From: Hallella mizrahii
Lineage (GTDB): Bacteria > Bacteroidota > Bacteroidia > Bacteroidales > Bacteroidaceae
DNA: 41,005 nucleotides
Assembly: GCF_009695775.1 (NCBI RefSeq)
Contig: NZ_VUNG01000038.1
Location: 1-41,005 of the forward strand
Direction of reading: 5' to 3'
In this document: in pieces, positions 35,705 to 41,005 of the stretch
How positions within the stretch are numbered: the first letter of the stretch is position 1
Layout: each line of letters opens with the position of its first letter
Position numbers and translations under genes: made by a program
The notes under the pieces: generated by a model
Databases searched by the model: none
What the model was told of the DNA's origin: nothing
Seen by the model: only the letters and a program-made list of their open reading frames with translations

Positions 35705-35873
35705 ATGATATTGGAAAACATCGTTTGACTCAACTTTGGAGAATTCGGCATCGTGGTAGAGTATTATCATCAAACCAAAGGCTTTGTTCCCGTATCATTA
35801 CTCAGATGCTGACATTCAGAAAGTTGCCGACCTGTTCAAAGGCACGGGATTCGACGTGGGGATAAGAAATTAA
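35705..35873 (+). pseudogene. Short gene remnant with a nonsense codon and a frameshift
   Basis: Reading from ATG 35705 gives MILENIV, then TGA, then in the same frame LNFGEFGIVVEYYHQTK. At that point the frame continues sensibly only after a one-base shift: ALFPYHYSDADIQKVADLFK and GTGFDVGIRN, closed by TAA 35871-35873. The 169-bp length is not a multiple of three, as expected for a frameshift. The joined product would be about 55 residues. The family is unknown to me. Confidence 0.4.
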
Positions 35874-35913
35874 CAATAATATTGAAAAATATCAATTCAA
35901 GGAGAGATATTCA

Positions 35914-36699
35914 TTGAAAGAAAAACAAAATACAAGCAAATGGGGGGCGTCATTGAGAGCTGCTTTCCCCTATACGATTCCCATCTTCGCAGGTTACTGG
36001 TTTCTCGGCCTCACCTACGGCATACTGATGAACGTATCGGGATTTTCGTTTGTCTGGCCCATGGTCATGGCAGCAGTCATCTACAGCGGCAGCGTAGAAT
36101 TTGTGGCAGTGAAAGTACTTCTCTCTTCCTTTCATCCGCTGCAGGCTTTCGTCATGGCGTTTATGATAGGAGCCCGCCATCTGTTCTACGGCATCACCAT
36201 GCTCGACCGGTTCAAGCACAAAGGTTGGAAGAAACCGCTGCTCATCTATTTCATGAGTGATGAGACGTTCTCCGTCAACTACACAGCGAAGATCCCGAAA
36301 GACGTTGACGAGGGGTGGTTCATGCTTTGGATCACGCTGCTCGACTTCCTCTATTGGTTGACCGGTGCTACGTTAGGGGGAATATTCGGAAACTTGATCA
36401 CGTTCTCAACAAAAGGTCTCGACTTCGTCATGACCGCCATGTTTGTCGTTATCTTTGTGGAGCAATGGCTGAAGGACAGTAGTCATGTGAGTGCCATCCT
36501 TGGTATCGTCTTGTCCGTGATAAGTCTGCTGTTGTTCGGTTCCGACCACTTTGTCATTCCTGCCATGATGCTCATGCTATTAGTCCTCCTTACGCTACGC
36601 CCCAGGTTGGCGAAGGCGGCCGACAAAGAATCTGATGTTATGTCGGATCACAGAGATTCAAAAACACATTTATCAGAGAGGAAGGAGGACCAGGCATGA
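35914..36699 (+). CDS. azlC: AzlC family branched-chain amino acid exporter, large subunit
   Basis: The 261-residue inner-membrane protein has about six hydrophobic segments and the AzlC signature near the N-terminus ([20 protein letters not shown], then [26 protein letters not shown]). With AzlD it exports branched-chain amino acids or analogues in characterised systems. I chose the TTG at 35914 because a strong ribosome site, AAGGAGAG (35899-35906), stands 7 bp upstream and no ATG is available nearby. The C-terminal tail (about 235-261) is hydrophilic and charged. The stop codon overlaps azlD by 4 bp. Confidence 0.92.
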   Translation: MKEKQNTSKWGASLRAAFPYTIPIFAGYWFLGLTYGILMNVSGFSFVWPMVMAAVIYSGSVEFVAVKVLLSSFHPLQAFVMAFMIGARHLFYGITMLDRFKHKGWKKPLLIYFMSDETFSVNYTAKIPKDVDEGWFMLWITLLDFLYWLTGATLGGIFGNLITFSTKGLDFVMTAMFVVIFVEQWLKDSSHVSAILGIVLSVISLLLFGSDHFVIPAMMLMLLVLLTLRPRLAKAADKESDVMSDHRDSKTHLSERKEDQA

Positions 36700-37022
36700 C
36701 ACTGACACAACAAATCATCACCGTTGTCTGCATGGCGCTTGCCGTGATGACGACCCGTTTCCTGCCCTTCGCATTGTTTCAAGGCCGTAAGACTCCAAAG
36801 GTGATACAATATCTTGGGACCGTTCTTCCAGCGGCCGTGTTCGGACTGTTGGTGGTGTATTGCTTGAAGAACGTCGATGTCACATCAGGCAATCACGGCC
36901 TTCCGGAACTGATAGCCATTACTGCCACAGTACTGCTGCACGTCTGGCGTCGTCAGATGATGCTGTCGATAGCCGGCGGAACCATCATCTATATGATTCT
37001 GGTGCAGACCGTGTTTGCCTGA
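36696..37022 (+). CDS. azlD: AzlD family exporter small subunit
   Basis: The 108-residue protein has four hydrophobic segments and the AzlD start ([20 protein letters not shown] then RFLPFALF). It partners with AzlC in the inner membrane. It overlaps azlC by 4 bp (ATGA), so translation is coupled. It ends 7 bp before the stop of the convergent acr3 gene, leaving no space for a private terminator. Confidence 0.92.
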   Translation: MTLTQQIITVVCMALAVMTTRFLPFALFQGRKTPKVIQYLGTVLPAAVFGLLVVYCLKNVDVTSGNHGLPELIAITATVLLHVWRRQMMLSIAGGTIIYMILVQTVFA

Positions 37023-37029
37023 GACTTGA

Positions 37030-38064
37030 TTATGAGAATCTTCCTCTGGTCGCCTTGGCTATCCTTACCAGCGAGAGCATGATGGGAACTTCAGTAAGCA
37101 CACCGACGGTGGTGGCGAGGGCCGCACCGCTCTGAAGGCCAAAGAGACTGATAGCTACTGCCACGGCAAGTTCGAAGAAGTTGGACGCTCCTATCATTCC
37201 TGCCGGCGCGGCAATGTCGTAAGGCAGATGCCACGCCTTGCCCCAACCATAGGCGATGGCAAAGATGAAGTAGGTCTGGAGGATGAGTGGCACGGCAATG
37301 AGTACGATATGGAGCGGATTACGGAGGATGGTCTCACCCTGGAACGAAAAGAGTATGACGAGCGTGAGCAGCAGGCCGGCAGTGGTATAGCGGTCGAACT
37401 TATGTACGAACACCTGCTCGAAATACGCTTTCCCTTTCCGCTTGACAACGGTCGTGCGCGTAATGATACCTGCAATAAGCGGAAGGACCACAAAGAGCAC
37501 GACGCTCAGCAGCAATGTGTCGTAGGGGATCTGCACACCGCTCACTCCTAAAAGAAGTGCTACGATGGGTGCAAAGGCTACGAGAATGATGAGGTCGTTG
37601 ACCGCCACCTGTACGAGCGTGTAGGCGGGGTTGCCGCCGGAGAGGTAGCTCCAGATGAACACCATCGCCGTGCAGGGAGCAGCACCTAAGAGCACCGCAC
37701 CAGCCAGATATTGGTATGCCAAACCAGTGGGAATCCACTTCTGGAATACAATAAAAAGGAAGAACCACGCGATGGCAAACATCGTGAACGGCTTGATGAG
37801 CCAGTTGACCACACACGTCACAAGCAGGCCTTTCGGGTGCTTGGCTACGTTCTTCACACTTTGGAAGTCGACCTTCATCATCATCGGGTAGATCATCACC
37901 CAGATAAGGATCGCCACGGGAATACTCACGTGGGCATACTCAAACCGCGAGAGCATCTGTGGGATGACGGGCAGAAACTTGCCCACCACAATGCCAGCAA
38001 CAATACATAACAGTACCCATAAAGTTAGGTACTTGTCAAAGAATCCTATTTTTCTTTCTTCCAT
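37030..38064 (-). CDS. acr3: ACR3-type arsenite efflux permease
   Basis: The 344-residue carrier has ten hydrophobic segments and the ACR3 signatures: conserved Cys131 in LLGAAPCTAMVFIWSYLSGG and Glu325 in VGVLTEVPIML. Together these are the residues known to matter for arsenite transport in this family. It extrudes arsenite through the inner membrane by proton exchange. It is the third gene of arsC-arsR-acr3, 89 bp after arsR, and converges with azlD. It is often also named arsB in annotations, but it belongs to the ACR3 family rather than the ArsB family. Confidence 0.94.
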   Translation of the reverse strand: MEERKIGFFDKYLTLWVLLCIVAGIVVGKFLPVIPQMLSRFEYAHVSIPVAILIWVMIYPMMMKVDFQSVKNVAKHPKGLLVTCVVNWLIKPFTMFAIAWFFLFIVFQKWIPTGLAYQYLAGAVLLGAAPCTAMVFIWSYLSGGNPAYTLVQVAVNDLIILVAFAPIVALLLGVSGVQIPYDTLLLSVVLFVVLPLIAGIITRTTVVKRKGKAYFEQVFVHKFDRYTTAGLLLTLVILFSFQGETILRNPLHIVLIAVPLILQTYFIFAIAYGWGKAWHLPYDIAAPAGMIGASNFFELAVAVAISLFGLQSGAALATTVGVLTEVPIMLSLVRIAKATRGRFS

Positions 38065-38078
38065 GATTATTTGTAGTA

Positions 38079-38099
38079 AATAATAAAGTTTGTATTATT
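38079..38099. promoter_or_regulatory. Possible ArsR operator before acr3
   Basis: AATAATA, 7 bp, TATTATT forms a symmetrical 7-7-7 site in the 89-bp arsR-acr3 gap, the size of site used by small ArsR/SmtB dimers. Base composition here is very AT-rich, so chance is likely enough. Confidence 0.3.
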
Positions 38100-38153
38100 A
38101 CGAACATATAACCTTTTAATTAAGGCGTACATTCTATGGTCCGCCCTACAAGA

Positions 38154-38492
38154 TTACTTGGTAGCTTCACAACCGCAGTGGCCGCTCTTGATTTCTTTTG
38201 AGAAGAAATTGCAGAACAGTTCATGTGCATACTGCCAGTTGTCGCGGTTGATGCAATATCTCACCTTTGGGGCTTCAATGGTGCCTTGTATGAGTCCGGC
38301 ATCTTTGAGCTCCTTCAGATGCTGGCTCACGGTTGCCTTGGCGATGGGCAGCTCATCGTGAATGTCACCGAAATAGCACTCCTGCCTGCTGGCGAGGAAG
38401 GTGAGGATCTGAATCCTGGCGGGGTGAGCCAACGCTTTGGCGAAGCGGGCTATCTGCTCAGCCTTGAGGCTATAATCTTTCTTGGTATCCAT
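38154..38492 (-). CDS. arsR: ArsR/SmtB family repressor
   Basis: The 112-residue winged-helix protein has the ArsR fold with recognition helix at about 50-63 ([19 protein letters not shown]). It lacks the classic ELCVCDL metal site of plasmid ArsR proteins; instead cysteines occur at 39, 80, 94 and at the C-terminus (Cys106 and Cys108 in HCGCEATK), which may bind arsenite. It should repress its operon and release DNA on binding trivalent arsenic. It overlaps arsC by 23 bp and precedes acr3. Confidence 0.92.
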   Translation of the reverse strand: MDTKKDYSLKAEQIARFAKALAHPARIQILTFLASRQECYFGDIHDELPIAKATVSQHLKELKDAGLIQGTIEAPKVRYCINRDNWQYAHELFCNFFSKEIKSGHCGCEATK

Positions 38493-38913
38493 GGTCGTCT
38501 AAATAAGTATGATGGAAATTGGTAAAAGTCTCAATGATACGGTCTCTCACTTTCCGGAACACAGAGAGTTGCTCTTCGGTGGAGCCTGTTGCTAACGAGG
38601 GATCGGGAAAACTGATATGCATCTGCCGCTTTACCTTTCCGGTGAATACAGGACACGCCTCGCGGGCATGGTCACAGACTGTGATGACGGCATCCCACGT
38701 ATCGTTGAGATAGTCCTTGACATTGTGCGGCTGCAAATCAGTAATCGGCATGCCGGCCTCCTTCATCACTTCAATGGCCAAAGGATGAACTTGCGGGGCA
38801 GGATAAGTGCCGGCCGACCTTACGCAGAGCTCGGCATCCAAATGTTGCAGGCAAGCTTGCGCCATCTTGCTCCGGCAACTGTTTCCTGTACAGAGAATCA
38901 ATACCTTCTTCAT
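38470..38913 (-). CDS. arsC: Arsenate reductase, low-molecular-weight phosphatase type
   Basis: The protein (147 residues from ATG 38913) has the phosphatase P-loop Cys8-x5-Arg14 ([14 protein letters not shown]) and the redox cysteines Cys80 and Cys87 ([12 protein letters not shown]), the three-cysteine set of thioredoxin-coupled ArsC. It also has the acid Asp in SFPDPS. It reduces arsenate to arsenite for export by Acr3. A longer frame to 38967 exists but would cross the -7 box at 38922-38929. The last 23 bp overlap arsR out of frame. It is the first gene of the ars operon. Confidence 0.93.
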   Translation of the reverse strand: MKKVLILCTGNSCRSKMAQACLQHLDAELCVRSAGTYPAPQVHPLAIEVMKEAGMPITDLQPHNVKDYLNDTWDAVITVCDHAREACPVFTGKVKRQMHISFPDPSLATGSTEEQLSVFRKVRDRIIETFTNFHHTYLDDHGYQERL

Positions 38914-38921
38914 ATTGTTCG

Positions 38922-38929
38922 CAAAGATA
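38922..38929 (-). promoter_or_regulatory. -7 box of the ars operon
   Basis: The minus strand reads TATCTTTG, a perfect TAnnTTTG match, only 8 bp before the arsC ATG (38913). Transcription would begin at or within a few bases of the ATG, giving a nearly leaderless mRNA. No good -33 TTTG is visible. Confidence 0.55.
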
Positions 38930-39012
38930 CGAATAATATCAAGAAAAGAATCATGCTTCTCATTCATTTAAATATATTTTACATTCCACGACTTATGCGT
39001 AACTATTCAGCG

Positions 39013-39144
39013 GATTCCCATCGTTGGGGCGGGGTTTATCCCTGCCCTATTGTGTCATCCGTTGGATTTCCGCACATCAATGATTTTTGATTTCATTTGC
39101 GGGGTTAGGACGGGGATAAACCCCGTCCCTACGGTGGGGAAATC
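39013..39144. repeat. REPIN-like inverted pair of GC-rich palindromes
   Basis: Two 21-nt palindromes, 39027-39047 and 39108-39128, lie 60 bp apart in opposite orientation. Each is a GC-rich stem around a 5-nt loop (TTTAT on the left, ATAAA on the right); the right one pairs GGACGGGG with CCCCGTCC perfectly. The homology reaches beyond the palindromes: left arm 39013-39049 and right arm 39106-39144 match over about 37 positions with scattered differences. The sequence between them encodes nothing. Doublets like this are the form of REPIN or REP-type repeats. Confidence 0.65.
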
Positions 39145-39243
39145 AATACCATCACCGCTAACTTCTCCTAACCAATGCGTCTGTTTTCAAGGTTTTTCTT
39201 GCTGTGATGCAAGCCTGAGGTACGAAGGCTGTTTCTTCTCGGC

Positions 39244-40425
39244 TCATTTCCACCCCAACAGTTTTCCTACGATAGTGGCGAAGCGTAGTGCTCCTTTGGG
39301 TACGAAGGTCATCATCTGATCCCACATCGGTTCGGGCAACTGATGGTAAGCGGCATCGCGGAAGATATTAGGTATCTTCCGCGCTTTGTTTTCTTTCCCA
39401 GTCTCTATCAACGTCACGAAGTTGGGATTGACGAGCACGCCCAGGCCTATAGCCACGAAATCAGCCATGTGACTGTTGTAAGCCTCCAACGCCATGTCCG
39501 GGGTACGTAGTCCACCAACGCCTATCAGTGCCACACCCCGGCCTTCGAGCCGCTCCTTCGCCAGTTGCAGACGTGGCACTCCGGTACCGGCACCACGGCG
39601 AGCCTTGTTGTAAAAACCATGAAGCGACATGTGGATATATTGTACGCCTTTGTCTGCCAAGGCATCGATGAGGGTAAGGGTGTCGTCCATGGTCAGTCCG
39701 TTCTCGCCGGGCTCCTCCGGTGTGAGACGGTAACCGATGATGAAATCGGGACGGTTCATCCGTTTCCTCACCTCCATGACAGCGTCAGTGACAGCCAGTG
39801 GCAGTCGCATCCGCTTCTCAAGGGTCCCGCCCCAGTCGTCGGTGCGTCTGTTGGTCTTGGCAGAGAAGAACTGTTGGAGCAGATAGCCGTTGGCGCCGTG
39901 CAGCTCGATGCCGTCGAAGCCGGCACGGATAGCGAGCTCGGTGGCATAGGCGAAGTCGTGGATAACCTTCTGTATGCCTTCTTCTGTCAGAGCCTCTGTC
40001 TTCACTTTCAGTTTCGTACCCAAGGTATCTATCTCCTGGTCGTCGAGGAGGCTTGGTGCAAAGGCAACACCACCGTTGAGCGTGGTAAGTGCTGCTGCAC
40101 CACCGTGTTGTAGCTGTGCAATGGCCAGCGCACCCTCACGCTTCATCACTGCTGCTCGTTTGGCCATACTGTCCTCGTCTACGTCGCGGTAGGCAGCAGG
40201 CTGCCCGGTGAAGGCGATACCCTCCCGGCTCACTGCCATGGCAGCGCTGATGAACAGTCCAAAGCCGTGGGCGCGGGCTTTCAGATAGGCGAGTTCTGCC
40301 GAAGTGGCATGCCCATCACTATCTGCCGACCAATGGGTGAGTGGTGCTATGGCCAGACGGTTTTTGGCGGTGGTACCGTTATTAAATGTGTATGCCTCAA
40401 AGAGTGGCTTGAATTTTTCTTTCAT
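39244..40425 (-). CDS. NADH:flavin oxidoreductase, old yellow enzyme family
   Basis: The 393-residue flavoprotein has the TIM-barrel signatures of the family: NRLAIAPLTHWSADSDGHAT at the N-terminus, AIAQLQHGGAA, the FDGIELHGANGYLLQQFFS substrate-binding motif, NRRTDDWGGTLEKRMRLPL, and ALIGVGGLRTPDMALEA for the FMN phosphate. It ends without the C-terminal FAD/NAD domain of dienoyl-CoA reductases. The substrate, probably a small activated alkene or similar compound, cannot be inferred. No co-directional partner is obvious; the small winged-helix gene upstream has its own promoter and terminator. Confidence 0.9.
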   Translation of the reverse strand: MKEKFKPLFEAYTFNNGTTAKNRLAIAPLTHWSADSDGHATSAELAYLKARAHGFGLFISAAMAVSREGIAFTGQPAAYRDVDEDSMAKRAAVMKREGALAIAQLQHGGAAALTTLNGGVAFAPSLLDDQEIDTLGTKLKVKTEALTEEGIQKVIHDFAYATELAIRAGFDGIELHGANGYLLQQFFSAKTNRRTDDWGGTLEKRMRLPLAVTDAVMEVRKRMNRPDFIIGYRLTPEEPGENGLTMDDTLTLIDALADKGVQYIHMSLHGFYNKARRGAGTGVPRLQLAKERLEGRGVALIGVGGLRTPDMALEAYNSHMADFVAIGLGVLVNPNFVTLIETGKENKARKIPNIFRDAAYHQLPEPMWDQMMTFVPKGALRFATIVGKLLGWK

Positions 40426-40508
40426 TTCTTTATTCTTGTGCTGTTATCAAGGGGATAATATAGACTAAGAGAATCTGCATGACGTTGCCGAGGCTCAAAC
40501 AATAAAAC

Positions 40509-40558
40509 AACAAAACCTCATTTATACATCGTTGAGATGTATTCAATGAGGTCTTGTT
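40509..40558 (-). terminator. Terminator of the small winged-helix gene
   Basis: AACAAAACCTCATT (40509-40522) pairs with AATGAGGTCTTGTT (40545-40558) with one mismatch, and inside it ATACATC pairs with GATGTAT around GTTGA. On the minus strand a TTTTGTTGTTTT tail follows. It lies 16 bp after the stop of the gene at 40575. Confidence 0.8.
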
Positions 40559-40574
40559 AGTGTCAAATGGAGGC

Positions 40575-40757
40575 TTACTTCTGCGCAGGTTCCCATTTGC
40601 AGCGGACAGGTGAAACGATAGCTCCCTCTGCTTTAAGCTCTTTCATAGCTTTATCTACTTCCTTGCGGTCAAGGCCGGAGAGTTCTGCTATCTTTCCTGC
40701 GTTGAGCGGCGTGCCAGCCTGCTTCATGGTCTCCAATACTGTGTCTTTTGTTGCCAT
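40575..40757 (-). CDS. Small winged-helix DNA-binding-like protein
   Basis: The 60-residue protein matches a compact winged helix: [10 protein letters not shown], then [20 protein letters not shown] as helix-turn-helix and [17 protein letters not shown] as the wing. This is a common small-protein type in Bacteroidales. It has no effector domain, so it probably acts as a DNA-binding modulator or partner. AGGAG stands 10 bp before the ATG, a good ribosome site for this genome. A -7 box and a strong terminator mark it as a single-gene unit, supporting that it is real despite its size. Confidence 0.8.
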   Translation of the reverse strand: MATKDTVLETMKQAGTPLNAGKIAELSGLDRKEVDKAMKELKAEGAIVSPVRCKWEPAQK

Positions 40758-40798
40758 AATAATGTCTCCTATTTCAAAATGTTGTGTGTATTTGCCCG

Positions 40799-40806
40799 CA
40801 AAGATA
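40799..40806 (-). promoter_or_regulatory. -7 box of the small winged-helix gene
   Basis: The minus strand reads TATCTTTG (consensus TAnnTTTG), 41 bp before the ATG at 40757. The -33 element is not recognisable. Confidence 0.65.
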
Positions 40807-40923
40807 CAAAATTAGTTTTAACGGCATATATAATACCTCATATTTCTTGTATGGATTTAGTTTTCCTTGCATTCTACAGTAAGCGTCCAAAAATGACGTA
40901 TTGCTTAAAGCCTTAAAATCTGT

Positions 40924-40931
40924 TACTTTTG
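40924..40931 (+). promoter_or_regulatory. Promoter of the gene at the right edge
   Basis: TACTTTTG matches TAnnTTTG and TTG at 40901-40903 lies about 20 bp upstream, near the expected -33 place. The ATG at 40957 is 25 bp downstream. Confidence 0.6.
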
Positions 40932-40956
40932 TCCTCGACTTAAATTCATACAATTT

Positions 40957-41005
40957 ATGGAGAGAACATCAGATTTTGAACAGCTGCTCTTCCTATATAA
41001 GACGG
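40957..41005 (+). CDS. N-terminus of an unidentified gene, cut by the window edge
   Basis: The frame from ATG 40957 is open to the last base and reads MERTSDFEQLLFLYKT. A well-placed promoter precedes it. Sixteen residues are too few to identify the family; the helix-forming start would suit a small DNA-binding or transposon-associated protein, but that is a guess. Confidence 0.55.
   Translation, partial: MERTSDFEQLLFLYKT

Noticed and set aside
1..41005. tRNA or rRNA genes, insertion sequences or prophage genes
   Set aside because: By eye I found no tRNA-like fold, rRNA segment, complete transposase or phage structural gene; a tRNAscan or covariance search would be needed to be certain.

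Overview
The window looks like chromosomal DNA of a Bacteroidales bacterium, most likely a Prevotellaceae member (Prevotella or a close relative). Evidence: Bacteroidota-type -7 promoter boxes (TAnnTTTG) in front of many genes; an ECF sigma / FecR-like / STN-TonB receptor / DUF4249 cluster; a split glycine decarboxylase (gcvPA/gcvPB); a threonine operon whose kinase slot holds a phosphoglycerate-mutase-like protein; and weak Shine-Dalgarno sites. It is mostly housekeeping metabolism, with accessory or decayed patches at about 1-1290, 5900-7880, 34250-35910 and 38900-39240.

Layout. 1-1290: tail of an unknown gene, a mostly featureless stretch and a small membrane-protein gene broken by an in-frame TAG. 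1290-5839 (minus strand): a cell-surface signalling and uptake operon, in order ECF sigma factor, short FecR-like anti-sigma, TonB-dependent receptor, DUF4249 lipoprotein. 5986-6930 (plus): two lipoproteins. 6931-7883: no intact gene, but a long imperfect palindrome, an orphan terminator, six copies of a 22-bp tandem repeat and a gene remnant. 7884-9880 (minus): a MATE exporter and a ferritin. 9961-15017 (minus): threonine operon thrA, putative homoserine kinase, thrC. 15208-16905: an AspT/YidE-type carrier behind a consensus promoter. 17111-20190: a possible operon of LysM glucosaminidase, M64 peptidase and NudC. 20517-26195: glycine cleavage operon gcvT-gcvH-gcvPA-gcvPB-lpdA. 26408-28699: maeB, divergent from a TetR regulator. 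29552-32957: hisG-hisD-hisC, with no hisB in the window. 33061-34251: an MltF-like lytic transglycosylase lipoprotein. 34503-34991: a second ferritin. 35914-37022 (plus): azlCD, convergent with the arsenic operon arsC-arsR-acr3 (38913-37030, minus). 39244-40757 (minus): an old-yellow-enzyme-type oxidoreductase and a small winged-helix protein. 40957 to the end: start of a plus-strand gene.

How the genes work together. thrA, the kinase homologue and thrC carry out aspartate phosphorylation, homoserine formation and phosphorylation, and threonine synthesis; glycine, a possible threonine breakdown product, can be degraded by the complete P/H/T/L cleavage system nearby. The sigma/anti-sigma/receptor unit can couple occupancy of an outer-membrane receptor to transcription. 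The ars operon reduces arsenate and exports arsenite under ArsR control.

I found no convincing new multi-gene system. The most novel-looking signals are non-coding: the 22-bp tandem array (7395-7534), a REPIN-like inverted pair of GC-rich palindromes (39013-39144), a 140-bp fold-back element (20272-20411), and a 13-bp perfect inverted repeat enclosing a 93-bp segment inside the gcv operon (24610-24702). All need genome-wide searches, which I could not run.
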